Below are positions 42,878 to 51,827 of a stretch of DNA of 64,000 nt, in pieces (the first letter of the stretch is position 1; every line of letters starts with the position of its first letter). Source of the stretch: Scatomorpha sp036653715 (lineage in GTDB: Bacteria > Bacillota > Clostridia > Oscillospirales > Oscillospiraceae); NCBI GenBank assembly GCA_036653715.1, contig JAVVTL010000001.1, forward strand, positions 3,860 to 67,859, in the 5' to 3' direction. The translations under genes were made by a program, and so were the position numbers. The notes beneath the pieces were generated by a model, which was given only the letters and a program-made list of their open reading frames with translations, had not been told where the DNA came from and made no database searches.

Positions 42878-43609
42878 ATGTCCGGACATTCCAAGTGGCA
42901 TAACATACAAAAAACCAAAGGCGCGGTGGACGCAAAGCGTGCGCAGGCCTTTACCAAAATCGCAAGAGAAATGATCGTCGCTGTCAGAGAGGGCGGAAGC
43001 GGAGATCCCATCAACAATTCCCGCCTCGCCGCAGTCGTCACAAAGGCCAAGGCCGCAAACATGCCCAACGACAACATCAAGCGCGCCATCGAAAAAGGCT
43101 TGGGCAGCGGCAACACCGACAGCTTTGAGTCCATAAACTACGAGGGCTACGGCCCCTGCGGCGTGGCTCTCATAGTCGAGGCAATGACCGATAACCGCAA
43201 CCGCACCGCGTCCGAGGTCAGACACTTCTTCGACAAATACGGCGGCAACATGGGCGCCACCGGCTGCGTCTCCTGGTCGTTCGACAGAAAAGGCGTCATC
43301 GTTGTGAACAACGAAGAGGGCGAGCTTTCCGAGGACAAGGTCCTTGAAGATTCGCTCGAGGCAGGAGCCGCAGATATGGAACAGGACGGCGACGTATTCC
43401 AGGTCTACACCGAGCCGGACGAGCTTACGCCCGTCGCGGACTACCTCACCGAGCACGGCTACGAGCTTCTCTCCGCTCAGGTCGAAATGGTCCCGCAGAC
43501 CTTCATAAACCTCACCGAGGAAGGCGACATCAAAAACATGCAGAAAATGCTCGAGATGTTCGAGGACAACGAGGACGTCCAAAACGTCTGGCACAACTGG
43601 GCAGAATAA
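42878..43609 (+). CDS. YebC/PmpR family regulatory protein
   Basis: 243 residues. Starts MSGHSKWHNIQKTKGAVDA, the invariant family N-terminus; YEGYGPCGVALIVEAMTDN and FDKYGGNMGATGCVSWSFDRKG follow. YebC proteins act as transcription regulators and, in recent work, as translation factors relieving stalling at proline stretches. The gene stands alone. Its 3' end faces the repeat array and the convergent rnpB. Confidence 0.95.
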   Translation: MSGHSKWHNIQKTKGAVDAKRAQAFTKIAREMIVAVREGGSGDPINNSRLAAVVTKAKAANMPNDNIKRAIEKGLGSGNTDSFESINYEGYGPCGVALIVEAMTDNRNRTASEVRHFFDKYGGNMGATGCVSWSFDRKGVIVVNNEEGELSEDKVLEDSLEAGAADMEQDGDVFQVYTEPDELTPVADYLTEHGYELLSAQVEMVPQTFINLTEEGDIKNMQKMLEMFEDNEDVQNVWHNWAE

Positions 43610-43624
43610 AATTTTCAAGCTAAC

Positions 43625-43990
43625 AATGCGGCAGACATGCAAATGTCTGCCGCATTCCGACTGTAAAAAGCAGTATTACCCGATTAAACGCGGGGGAAAA
43701 GTTTGAAAATGGGGGCGAAGCCCCCTTGTCATTTGAAATCCCCGCCGCGGCGGCAGTTTCTCTGTCCAAAACCATGTTTTTGGCAGAGAAAAATGCGGCA
43801 GACATGCAAATGTCTGCCGCATTCGGTCTGTAAAAAAGCGGTACCACCCGATTAAACACGGGGGAAAAGTTTGAAAATGGGGGCGAAGCCCCCTTGTCAT
43901 TTGAAATCCCCGCCGCGGCGGCAGTTTCTCTGTCCAAAACCATGTTTTGGCAGAGAAAACTGCGGCAGACATGCAAATGTCTGCCGCAGT
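43625..43990. repeat. tandem array of 167-bp structured repeats (2 full copies plus a third terminal palindrome)
   Basis: Copy 1 is 43625-43791, copy 2 is 43792-43958, and a third 32-base palindrome is 43959-43990. Each starts with a 14-bp inverted repeat around GCAA (AATGCGGCAGACAT / ATGTCTGCCGCATT). In the third, the second and the next-to-last bases change together to a C-G pair. Inside each copy: GGGGGCGAAGCCCCC, CCGCCGCGGCGG, and TTTCTCTG-CCAAAA / TTTTGGCAGAGAAA. Small indels compensate, so the period is 167 in both. No gene is seen; minus-strand frames merely translate the repeat. Confidence 0.9.
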
Positions 43991-43999
43991 TTGTTTGCG

Positions 44000-44342
44000 A
44001 GCAAGTCTATAAGCCGGATTCTGTCTTGAACGACCATCTATCTATGCCGAACGTTGCCGTCCTGCTATAGCCGCCTCCTCGGGACGACCGGGCCGGTCTT
44101 AATGTCCCTCCACGGCGTTGCTCCGGATAGAGTTTACAGCACCGACATGTCTCCATGCGGCGGGTGAGCTCTTACCTCGCCTTTCCAGCCTTACCGCGCA
44201 AAAGCGCGGCGGTATATCTCTGTTGCACTTGTCCGAGGGTTACCCCTGGCGGGTGTTACCCGTTATCCTGCCCTATGGAGCCCGGACTTTCCTCACGCAC
44301 AGGCTTTCGCCTTATGCCCGCGGCCGCTCGGCCTACTCGCCT
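44000..44342 (-). ncRNA. rnpB: RNase P RNA, class A
   Basis: On the minus strand the 5' part contains GAGGAAAGTCCGGGCTCC followed by ATAGGGCAGGATAACGGGTA, the conserved P4 and nearby core. The 3' end has GACAGAATCCGGCTTATAG, which completes P4. About 343 bases, class A layout. It is the catalytic RNA that matures tRNA 5' ends. Ends are estimated to within ~5 bases. A good promoter lies just upstream on the same strand. Confidence 0.95.
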
Positions 44343-44346
44343 CGGT

Positions 44347-44376
44347 ATTTTAACACCCTTGCGACAGGATAGTCAA
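44347..44376 (-). promoter_or_regulatory. promoter of rnpB
   Basis: On the minus strand: TTGACT (44376-44371), 18-base spacer, TAAAAT (44352-44347). The predicted start near 44340 fits the RNA 5' end. Back-to-back with the murD promoter. Confidence 0.7.
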
Positions 44377-44384
44377 CAAAATTA

Positions 44385-44413
44385 TTGTATTTGACCTTCG
44401 GAGGCGGTATAAT
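44385..44413 (+). promoter_or_regulatory. promoter of murD
   Basis: TTGTAT (44385-44390), 17-base spacer, TATAAT (44408-44413). The leader is short, with the SD GAGAGGT at 44424. Confidence 0.55.
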
Positions 44414-44438
44414 TGTAAAGATTGAGAGGTGCAATATT

Positions 44439-45824
44439 ATGACTCTTGACGAGTATGTCAATTCACTGCGAGGCCGCCGCATAGCCGTTATCGGCATCGG
44501 CGTCAGCAACGCCCCGCTTATAGAGCTGCTCCTTAAAAACGGCGTCGCCGTCACCGTCTGCGACAAGCGCTCCGAGGAGGCAATAGGCATAGCGGCAACC
44601 GAAGCCGCCTCCCTCGGCGCAAGACTCAGACTGGGCGACTCATACCTTAACGAGCTTGATTTTGATGTTATTTTCCGCACTCCCGGCCTGCTGCCGAGCC
44701 ACCCGGCGCTGATTGCCGCGGCTGAGCGCGGTGCCGTCATAACAAGCGAGATGGAGGCGTTTTTCGCCCTCTGTCCCTGCAAAACCATTGCCGTAACAGG
44801 CTCGGACGGCAAGACCACGACCTCCTCCATAATCGCCGAGCTGCTCAGGGCGGGTGGACACAGGACGCATTTGGGCGGGAATATCGGCAAGCCCCTCCTC
44901 ACCGAAATACCGGATTTTTTGCCGGAGGACTTTGCCGTGCTCGAGCTGTCATCCTTCCAGCTCCACAGCATCAACATCCGCCCGGACACGGCGGTCGTCA
45001 CCAACGTCTCGCCGAACCATTTAGACGTACACCCCGACTTTGACGACTATGTGAACGCCAAGCGCCGCATCTTCGCAAATCAGACCAAGTCAGACAGGCT
45101 CATCCTCAACCGCGACAACCCCTATACGGCAAGGTTTGCGGAGGAGGCCGGGGCGGCAGTCAGCTTCTTCAGCCGCCGCGAGACAGTTGAAAACGGCGTC
45201 TTTTGCCGGGATGACATGATATATTTCTCCCGCCGCTACGAGGTCGAGCCGATTATTCCCGCCTCCGAAATACTCCTGCCCGGCGTCCACAACGTCGAAA
45301 ACTACATGGCGGCATTCTCGGCGGTGGACGGCCTCATCTCGCCGGAGATGTGCAGGGGCGTGGCCCGCACCTACGGCGGCGTCGCTCACAGGCTTGAGCT
45401 TATCCGCAAGCTGCGCGGCGTCTCCTACATCAACGACTCCATAGCCTCAAGCCCCACCCGCACCATCGCGGGACTGCGCGCCATGCGCGTAAAGCCCATC
45501 CTCATCGCGGGCGGCCACGACAAAAACATCCCCTTTGACACGCTGGCAGACGAGATATCCGAGCGCGTCAAGGCGCTCTATCTCACAGGCGACACCGCCG
45601 AAAAAATTGCGGAGGCGGTCAGACACAGCGTCTTCTACGACCCGATGCGGCTGCCGATAACCATTGTCCCCGACCTCACGACCGCACTTTTGAGTGCTCG
45701 CGCCGTGGCGGGGGAGGGGGACGTGGTGCTCCTGTCCCCGGCCTGCTCGTCATTCGACAGATTCAGGAACTTCGCCGAGCGCGGCGACACCTTCAGAAAA
45801 ATAGTATTGGAATTCGAGGAATAA
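44439..45824 (+). CDS. murD: UDP-N-acetylmuramoyl-L-alanine-D-glutamate ligase
   Basis: 461 residues. Adds D-Glu to the peptidoglycan precursor, using ATP. N-terminal Rossmann part (RRIAVIGIGVSNAPLIELLL), the ATP loop VTGSDGKTTTSS at ~119-130, ELSSFQLHSI, and the C-terminal GGHDKNIPFD and SPACSSFDRFRNFAERGD. The ATG 44439 follows GAGAGGT by ~8 bases. It is apart from any mur/div cluster. Confidence 0.95.
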   Translation: MTLDEYVNSLRGRRIAVIGIGVSNAPLIELLLKNGVAVTVCDKRSEEAIGIAATEAASLGARLRLGDSYLNELDFDVIFRTPGLLPSHPALIAAAERGAVITSEMEAFFALCPCKTIAVTGSDGKTTTSSIIAELLRAGGHRTHLGGNIGKPLLTEIPDFLPEDFAVLELSSFQLHSINIRPDTAVVTNVSPNHLDVHPDFDDYVNAKRRIFANQTKSDRLILNRDNPYTARFAEEAGAAVSFFSRRETVENGVFCRDDMIYFSRRYEVEPIIPASEILLPGVHNVENYMAAFSAVDGLISPEMCRGVARTYGGVAHRLELIRKLRGVSYINDSIASSPTRTIAGLRAMRVKPILIAGGHDKNIPFDTLADEISERVKALYLTGDTAEKIAEAVRHSVFYDPMRLPITIVPDLTTALLSARAVAGEGDVVLLSPACSSFDRFRNFAERGDTFRKIVLEFEE

Positions 45825-45828
45825 TAAA

Positions 45829-47082
45829 TTGAAGCTTAGCAACATACCCGAGAGCGTACACAAAATGGCGGAGGATTGCGAGCTTGCTCTCGCCCCCCGC
45901 TTTGCCGAGATAGACGCGGTTGCGCGCGCAAACACCCTGCGCGTCATGGAGGCGTTTCAGGAATATCGCGTGTCGGACGCCTGCTTTGCCGGCACAACCG
46001 GCTACGGCTATGACGACATGGGCCGCGACACGCTGGACAAAATATACGCCCGCGTTTTCGGCGCGCCGTCCGCGCTTGTGCGCATCGGCTTTGTGAACGG
46101 CACCCACGCCATAGCCTCCGCAATATTTGCGACCCTGCGCCCGGGGGAGACGCTCCTTGCCCTCACCGGCGCACCCTACGACACCCTCCGAACCGCCATA
46201 GGCATTGACGGCAGCGCCTTCGGCTCACTCGCCTTTTACGGCATACATTACGAGCAGGCGGATTGCCTCCCGGACGGCTCGCCGGACTATGACGCCGCCG
46301 CCAAGGCGCTCCGCGAGCTGAAGCCCGCCGCCGTGCACATCCAGCGCTCGCGCGGCTACTCCGAGCGCAAGGCTCTTACCATTGCGGAGATAGCAAGGCT
46401 CTGCGAGCTTGTGCGCAAAGAGGCGCCAAACGCGAATATCATGGTCGATAACTGCTACGGCGAGTTCACGGATGTTTGCGAGCCGTCGGCTGTCGGCGCG
46501 GATATATGCGCAGGCTCACTCATAAAGAACCCCGGCGGCGGCATAGCGCCCACGGGCGGCTATGTGGTCGGCAGGGAGGACCTTGTCGAGAACGCCGCCT
46601 TCCGCATGACCGTCCCCGGCATAGGCGGGGAATGCGGCTCGACGCTTGGCAATAACCGACTCCTGTATCAGGGGCTTTTTATGGCTCCGCATACGACGGC
46701 TCAGGCGCTCAAGACCGCCGCGCTCTGTGCCGCCATGGTCGAAAAGCTCGGCTATACGACCTCCCCCGGCCCGATGGAGCCGCGCTCGGACATTATTCAG
46801 GTCGTGCGTCTTGAGACGGCGGAGAACCTTATCCGCTTCTGCAAGGGCATACAGTCAGGCTCGCCGGTGGACTCCTACGTCAGCCCGGAGCCTTGGAAAA
46901 TGCCCGGCTACGAGTGCGACGTCATAATGGCGGCGGGCGCGTTCATTCAAGGCTCATCAATCGAGCTTTCCGCCGACGGGCCGATGAAGGCACCCTATAA
47001 CGCCTATTTGCAGGGCGGCCTCACCTATGAATCCGGGCGCCTCGGAATAATGTCGGCTATAGCGGAAATGTTGGACAACTAA
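45829..47082 (+). CDS. methionine gamma-lyase family PLP protein (YnbB type)
   Basis: 417 residues from TTG 45829, with GAGGA 8 bases upstream. PF06838 family, also named aluminum resistance protein. TTGYGYDDMGRDTLDKIYA is characteristic and the PLP lysine is K233 in GSLIKNPGGGI. In Bacillus it is next to glnR-glnA. The true substrate is uncertain; a C-S lyase or cystathionine-type reaction is likely. 4 bases after murD. Confidence 0.9.
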   Translation: MKLSNIPESVHKMAEDCELALAPRFAEIDAVARANTLRVMEAFQEYRVSDACFAGTTGYGYDDMGRDTLDKIYARVFGAPSALVRIGFVNGTHAIASAIFATLRPGETLLALTGAPYDTLRTAIGIDGSAFGSLAFYGIHYEQADCLPDGSPDYDAAAKALRELKPAAVHIQRSRGYSERKALTIAEIARLCELVRKEAPNANIMVDNCYGEFTDVCEPSAVGADICAGSLIKNPGGGIAPTGGYVVGREDLVENAAFRMTVPGIGGECGSTLGNNRLLYQGLFMAPHTTAQALKTAALCAAMVEKLGYTTSPGPMEPRSDIIQVVRLETAENLIRFCKGIQSGSPVDSYVSPEPWKMPGYECDVIMAAGAFIQGSSIELSADGPMKAPYNAYLQGGLTYESGRLGIMSAIAEMLDN

Positions 47083-47115
47083 GCCGCATATACATAGCAT
47101 GGGGAGGTGATACCC

Positions 47116-47784
47116 ATGCTGAGACGGCGCAGACGCCGACCAATCTATATTGATTTGCATCTGCCGACCCTGCCCGCAAGAGCGGGACGGGTGCTCGTGA
47201 CGCTTCTTGTGCTCTCGGTGGTGCTTGCCTTTATCGTTCAGGCGTCACTGTACCTGCGCGAGCTGTCCTGCTCCATGGCAATCTCCGACGCGACGGATAT
47301 GATGACCGTCTGCATAAACGACACCGTGAGCGTCATGATGGCGGACAGCGATTACGACTACGACTATTTTGTCACCCTCGAGCGCGACAGCGCGGGCGGC
47401 ATCGCCGCCGTGTCCACCAATATGGCACGCATAAACTCCCTCTCCTCGGAGCTTCTCAAGAGCATCATAAAAGCCTCCGACAGCGGGAAGCTTAATCTTG
47501 ACATACCCGTCGGAAACCTCCTTGGCTCAAGCCTTCTGTTGGGCCGCGGCCCTACGGTGCCGGTGGAGATAACAATGCTTACCTCCTCGCATATCGACCT
47601 CAAAAACGAGCTGGATGCGGCGGGGATAAACCAGACCAAGCACCAGATAAAGCTTGACGTCGTCATCGACATCGACGTTATCTTGCCATGGAACACCGTC
47701 TCCACCGAGGTCGTCAGCGAGATTTTGGTCGCAGAGACGGTCATCGTCGGGCAGGTGCCGCAGACCTATTTCAATGTGGGGTAA
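47116..47784 (+). CDS. yunB: sporulation protein YunB
   Basis: 222 residues from ATG 47116; the GTG 47107 overlaps the SD GGGGAGGTGA. Basic N-terminus (MLRRRRRRP), one membrane helix (VLVTLLVLSVVLAFIVQASLYL), then a domain containing VPVEITMLTSSHIDLKNELDAAGINQTKHQIKL (split here from residue ~150). Bacillus yunB is a sigma-E gene needed for normal spores. No convincing sigma-E promoter was seen. Confidence 0.87.
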   Translation: MLRRRRRRPIYIDLHLPTLPARAGRVLVTLLVLSVVLAFIVQASLYLRELSCSMAISDATDMMTVCINDTVSVMMADSDYDYDYFVTLERDSAGGIAAVSTNMARINSLSSELLKSIIKASDSGKLNLDIPVGNLLGSSLLLGRGPTVPVEITMLTSSHIDLKNELDAAGINQTKHQIKLDVVIDIDVILPWNTVSTEVVSEILVAETVIVGQVPQTYFNVG

Positions 47785-47787
47785 TAT

Positions 47788-49764
47788 ATGGACGCCAAAC
47801 AAGAAATCAAAAAGCTCAGTGATGAGATACGCGAGCACAATCGCCGTTACTACGACGAGGACGCGCCCGTCATCACAGACTTTCAATATGACGCGCTCCT
47901 CCGCCGTCTTGAGGAGCTGGAGGCGCAATATCCGGACCTGCGCCTTGCGGACTCGCCGACGCAGCGCGTCGGCGGAACAGCCAAGAGCAGCTTCGCGCCG
48001 GTTTGGCACGAGGTTCCGCTCGAGAGCTTGGTTGACGTCTTCTCGGCAGATGAGCTGCAAGCCTTCTGCGAGCGGATGGAGACGTCGCCGCAAACCGATG
48101 CGCAGTTTTGTGTCGAACCGAAAATCGACGGTCTGTCCATGTCGCTCGAATACGAAAACGGAGTTTTCGTTAGGGGTGCCACGCGCGGCTCGGGCCTCAA
48201 GGGCGAGGACGTGACGGAGAATCTCCGCACAATCCGCAGTCTCCCAAAAACCCTGAAGAACGCGCCGCAGCGCCTTATCGTCCGCGGCGAGGCGTATATG
48301 TCCCGCGCCGTGTTCGAGGAGCTTAACGCCCTGCGCGAGATTAACGGCGAGGCGCTGTTTGCCAATCCGCGCAACGCCGCCGCAGGCTCCATGCGCCAGC
48401 TCGACCCGAAAATTGCCGCCGCCCGCAAGCTTGACATCATTGTCTTCAACATCCAAAAATCCGAGGGCAGAACCTATGAGACGCACGCCGAAGCCCTCGA
48501 TTCACTCATCGAATTCGGCTTCGACGTCGTGCCGCATCTTCTCTGCACCACGGTGGGGGACTGTCTTGCGCGCATAGACGAGATGGGCGAAACGCGTGGC
48601 AGCTTCCAATACGACATTGACGGCGCTGTCATCAAAATCAACTCACTCGCAAGGCGCGAGGCGCTGGGCAGCACCTCCAAGGCGCCGCGCTGGGCGGTCG
48701 CCTACAAATACCCGCCCGAGAAAAAAGAAAGCGTCGTGCGCGACATTCTTGTTCAGGTCGGCCGCACGGGAGTTTTAACGCCCAAGGCCGTCGTGGAGCC
48801 TGTGCGGCTCGCGGGGACGACGGTCACGAACGCCACCCTGCACAATCAGGACTTCATCGAAAAGCTCGACCTGCGCATAGGCGATACGGTTTTGCTCCGC
48901 AAGGCGGGCGAGATAATCCCCGAGGTTTTGGAGGTTGTCCTCTCCAAGCGCCCGAAGGATGCCGTGGCATTTCGTCTGCCGACGGTCTGCCCCGAGTGCG
49001 GCTCTCCCATCGTGCGGGACGAGGACGGCGTCGCCCTGCGCTGCACGGGTGTCGAGTGCCCCGCCCAGCGCCTGCGCAATATCACGCATTTTGCCGCTCG
49101 GGAGGCAATGGACATCGACGGCATGGGCCCCGCCGCCGTGGACTCCCTCATAAAGGCGGGACTTTTAAGCTCACCCGCGGGCATCTACTACCTTGACGCA
49201 CAGAGCGTCTCGACGCTCGACCGCATGGGCAAAAAATCCGCCGAAAACCTGATTGCCGCCATTGAGGCCAGCAAATCCGCAGGGCTTGCGCGCCTGCTCT
49301 GCGCCTTCGGCATCCGTCAGGTGGGACAGAAGGCCGGCAAGGTACTTGCCTCCGCCTTCGGCAGCTTGGACGCAATAATAGCGGCTACCGACGAGGAGCT
49401 TAATGCCGTGCCCGAAATAGGCCCCATTACGGCGGGCTTTATCCGCGAGTGGCTGGACAGCCCGCAGTCAAGGCACCAAATCGGCCTCCTGCGCGAGGCG
49501 GGTGTGAGCTTCGAGAGCCGCGAGGAAAAGCGCGACAACCGCTTCCTTGGCAAGACCTTTGTCCTCACGGGAGCACTGCCCGGACTGACGCGGGACGAGG
49601 CAACAGCCCTCATAGAGAGCTGCGGCGGCAAGACCGCAGGCTCCGTCTCCAAGAAGACCGATTACGTCCTCGCGGGAGAGGACGCAGGCTCAAAGCTCGT
49701 CAAGGCGCAGACGCTCGGCATCACAATAATAGACGAGCAGCATTTCAGAGAGCTGCTTGAATAG
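47788..49764 (+). CDS. ligA: NAD-dependent DNA ligase LigA
   Basis: 658 residues. Seals nicks in DNA using NAD+. The adenylated lysine is K112 in EPKIDGLSMSL. OB fold, then the zinc finger CPECGSPI ... CTGVECPAQ, helix-hairpin-helix repeats (AFGIRQVGQKAG), and a C-terminal BRCT domain (FVLTGALPGLTRDEATALI). 3 bases after yunB. Confidence 0.97.
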   Translation: MDAKQEIKKLSDEIREHNRRYYDEDAPVITDFQYDALLRRLEELEAQYPDLRLADSPTQRVGGTAKSSFAPVWHEVPLESLVDVFSADELQAFCERMETSPQTDAQFCVEPKIDGLSMSLEYENGVFVRGATRGSGLKGEDVTENLRTIRSLPKTLKNAPQRLIVRGEAYMSRAVFEELNALREINGEALFANPRNAAAGSMRQLDPKIAAARKLDIIVFNIQKSEGRTYETHAEALDSLIEFGFDVVPHLLCTTVGDCLARIDEMGETRGSFQYDIDGAVIKINSLARREALGSTSKAPRWAVAYKYPPEKKESVVRDILVQVGRTGVLTPKAVVEPVRLAGTTVTNATLHNQDFIEKLDLRIGDTVLLRKAGEIIPEVLEVVLSKRPKDAVAFRLPTVCPECGSPIVRDEDGVALRCTGVECPAQRLRNITHFAAREAMDIDGMGPAAVDSLIKAGLLSSPAGIYYLDAQSVSTLDRMGKKSAENLIAAIEASKSAGLARLLCAFGIRQVGQKAGKVLASAFGSLDAIIAATDEELNAVPEIGPITAGFIREWLDSPQSRHQIGLLREAGVSFESREEKRDNRFLGKTFVLTGALPGLTRDEATALIESCGGKTAGSVSKKTDYVLAGEDAGSKLVKAQTLGITIIDEQHFRELLE

Positions 49765-49779
49765 ATTGGAAATACAACA

Positions 49780-50463
49780 TTGAAAAATGACGTCGTCAAG
49801 GGGCTTATAAGCGAATACAAGAACTTCGTGTTCATAGGCGAGGCGGGCTCCGGCAAGACGGAGACGGCCCTCTCCCTCGCGCTCGCAATGGTGGGACAAG
49901 CCGAGCGCAGCGTCCACTTTTTCGATATGGATCAGACAAAGCCCTTATTTCGCGCGAGAAACGCCGCAGGGCTGCTTGAGCGCGAGGGGATAATATTTCA
50001 CTTCCAATCCCAGTATATGGACGCGCCGACGGTCGCCCCCGCCGTCATGGAGACGCTGATGGACGAACGCGCCCATGTCCTTGTGGACGTCGGCGGAGGC
50101 GCACAGGGCGCGCACATGATAGGTCAGTTTTCGCACATCCTCAACAGACCGAATACACGCGTGTTTTATCTCATAAACCCCTACAGGCCGTGGTCGGGCA
50201 GCGCCGAAAACATTGCCGAAACCATGGCTCGCGTGACTGGCGACTCGCGGCTTGCGGGCATTCATCTCGTCGCAAGCCCGAATCTCGGCGCGGGCACCAC
50301 GGCGCGTGAGGTCATTGAGGGCGAAAAAAGACTGCGCGAGCTTTGCGGCGGCCTCCCGATTGATTTCATCTCCGTTTTGGAGAGCCTCTGCGCCGAGGTT
50401 TCAGCCGCGGTGTCGGAGCCGGTCCTGCCCCTGCGCCTCAATACGCTGCCGGACTGGATGTAA
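49780..50463 (+). CDS. P-loop NTPase of unknown function beside the oxoacid oxidoreductase genes
   Basis: 227 residues from TTG 49780. P-loop GEAGSGKTE at 20-28, then FFDMDQTKPLFRAR and a Walker-B-like VLVDVGGGAQGAH, which looks like a SIMIBI (MinD/CooC-like) NTPase. No membrane segment and no Cys cluster. It lies between ligA and the ferredoxin gene with ~50 bases to the latter. It may be a maturation or regulatory partner of the oxidoreductase, but this is only suggested by position. Confidence 0.8.
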   Translation: MKNDVVKGLISEYKNFVFIGEAGSGKTETALSLALAMVGQAERSVHFFDMDQTKPLFRARNAAGLLEREGIIFHFQSQYMDAPTVAPAVMETLMDERAHVLVDVGGGAQGAHMIGQFSHILNRPNTRVFYLINPYRPWSGSAENIAETMARVTGDSRLAGIHLVASPNLGAGTTAREVIEGEKRLRELCGGLPIDFISVLESLCAEVSAAVSEPVLPLRLNTLPDWM

Positions 50464-50513
50464 AACGTTTTTTCGTGCGCTGCACACTACACATATTTAA
50501 GGAGTGATGACAA

Positions 50514-50732
50514 ATGGCCAAGGGAAAGGTAGAAATTTACTCGGAAGCCTGCAAAAGCTGTCTTTATTGCGTGAATACCTGCCCCAAGCATGTGTTGGAG
50601 ACGACCGCCGCCGTAAACTCAAAGGGCTACCAATACGCGGTGCCGGTGCGCCCGGAGGACTGCATAGGCTGCGCCATGTGCGCGACAATCTGCCCCGACG
50701 CCGCAATAACCGTTTACAGGGAGGCGAACTGA
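50514..50732 (+). CDS. 2x[4Fe-4S] ferredoxin subunit of 2-oxoacid oxidoreductase
   Basis: 72 residues. Two full clusters: CKSCLYCVNTCP and CIGCAMCATICP. It carries electrons from the TPP enzyme to ferredoxin. The next gene starts 2 bases later, giving the delta-alpha-beta-gamma order of VOR/KOR enzymes. The SD is AAGGAG. Confidence 0.92.
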   Translation: MAKGKVEIYSEACKSCLYCVNTCPKHVLETTAAVNSKGYQYAVPVRPEDCIGCAMCATICPDAAITVYREAN

Positions 50733-50733
50733 T

Positions 50734-51819
50734 ATGTCCGACAAGATATTCATGAAGGGCTGCGAGGCAGTGGCGGAAACCGCCGTCCGCGCAGGCTGCC
50801 GCTTTTTTGCGGGCTACCCGATAACCCCGCAGAACGACGTGCCGGAGTACTTCGCACGGCGTATGCCGCAGGTAAACGGCGTGTTCATTCAGGGCGAGAG
50901 CGAGGTTGCCTCGGCGAACATGGCCTACGGCGCGGCTGCCGCCGGCGTGCGCTCCATGACCTCCTCCTCAAGCTGCGGCATATCCCTCAAGAGCGAGGCG
51001 ATAAGCTGGATGGCCGGGGCGAGACTGCCCGTAGTCATCGCAAACTTCCAGCGCGGCGGCCCCGGCATCGGCTCCATACAGCCCGCCCAGCAGGACTACA
51101 CGCAGGCTACCAAGGCTTCCGGCAACGGCGGCTTCAAGATGCTGGTGCTTTCCCCCTCGACGCTTCAGGAGGCCGTGGACATGACTTACCGCGCCTTTGA
51201 CCTCGCCGATAAATACGCAAATCCCGTCCTCCTGCTTATGGACGGCTTCACGGGCACCATGATGGAGCCCGTCCTCCTGCCGGAGCAGAAAACGGACGAA
51301 GAGCTGCTTGCCATCCGCGCCTCAAAGACATGGGCGGCGGTGGGACGGCACGGGGGAGAGCAGCACAAGGTCATGTGCGGCCCCGGGCTTGACGCCCGCG
51401 TGAGCCAGCAGGACATGAACAAGCGCGACGCAAAGCTCTATGAGAGCTGGCAGGAGAGCGAGGTCGAATACGAGACCTACCTCACCGAGGACGCCGAGCT
51501 TATCATCACCGCCTACGGCATCTCCGGCCGCATCGCGCGCTCCGCCGTCTCCATGCTCCGAGCCGAGGGCTATAAGGTCGGCCTCATAAGGCCGCTAAAG
51601 GTCTATCCCTTCCCGGCGGAGGCATATGACAGACTCGACTACAAAAAACTGCGCGGCATTCTCTGTGCGGAGATGGCGATTCCGGCACAGTTTGCCGTGG
51701 ATGTGGACAACGTCGTTCGGGGACGCACAAAAATAGGCACGGCCCTGTCCTCCGGCGGCGACATACTTGACAGAGGCCATATCATCGAACAGGCAAAGCG
51801 CCTGTACGGCGAGATATAG
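50734..51819 (+). CDS. vorB: 2-oxoacid:ferredoxin oxidoreductase alpha subunit (VorB-like)
   Basis: 361 residues. PYR-domain subunit. AGYPITPQNDVPEYFARR and the SEVASANMAYGAAAAG region with SSSSCGISLKSEA are typical; GGPGIGSIQPAQQDY is characteristic of VorB (3-methyl-2-oxobutanoate type). The branched-chain specificity is inferred from this similarity, and 2-oxoglutarate cannot be excluded. Confidence 0.88.
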   Translation: MSDKIFMKGCEAVAETAVRAGCRFFAGYPITPQNDVPEYFARRMPQVNGVFIQGESEVASANMAYGAAAAGVRSMTSSSSCGISLKSEAISWMAGARLPVVIANFQRGGPGIGSIQPAQQDYTQATKASGNGGFKMLVLSPSTLQEAVDMTYRAFDLADKYANPVLLLMDGFTGTMMEPVLLPEQKTDEELLAIRASKTWAAVGRHGGEQHKVMCGPGLDARVSQQDMNKRDAKLYESWQESEVEYETYLTEDAELIITAYGISGRIARSAVSMLRAEGYKVGLIRPLKVYPFPAEAYDRLDYKKLRGILCAEMAIPAQFAVDVDNVVRGRTKIGTALSSGGDILDRGHIIEQAKRLYGEI

Positions 51820-51827
51820 GAGGTATA

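Noticed and set aside
43620..43976. Minus-strand open frames in the repeat array encoding repeated phrases
   Set aside because: Two overlapping frames both stay open simply because the DNA repeats; no SD, no known domain, and the hairpins explain the conservation better.
43625..43990. CRISPR array
   Set aside because: The unit is 167 bp with nearly identical whole copies; there are no short direct repeats with unique spacers and no cas genes.
44391..44413. Alternative murD promoter with -35 TTGACC
   Set aside because: The spacer to TATAAT would be only 11 bases; TTGTAT at 44385 gives 17.
47083..47115. Sigma-E promoter before yunB
   Set aside because: CATATACA at 47087 partly fits a -10, but no acceptable -35 lies 14-15 bases upstream.
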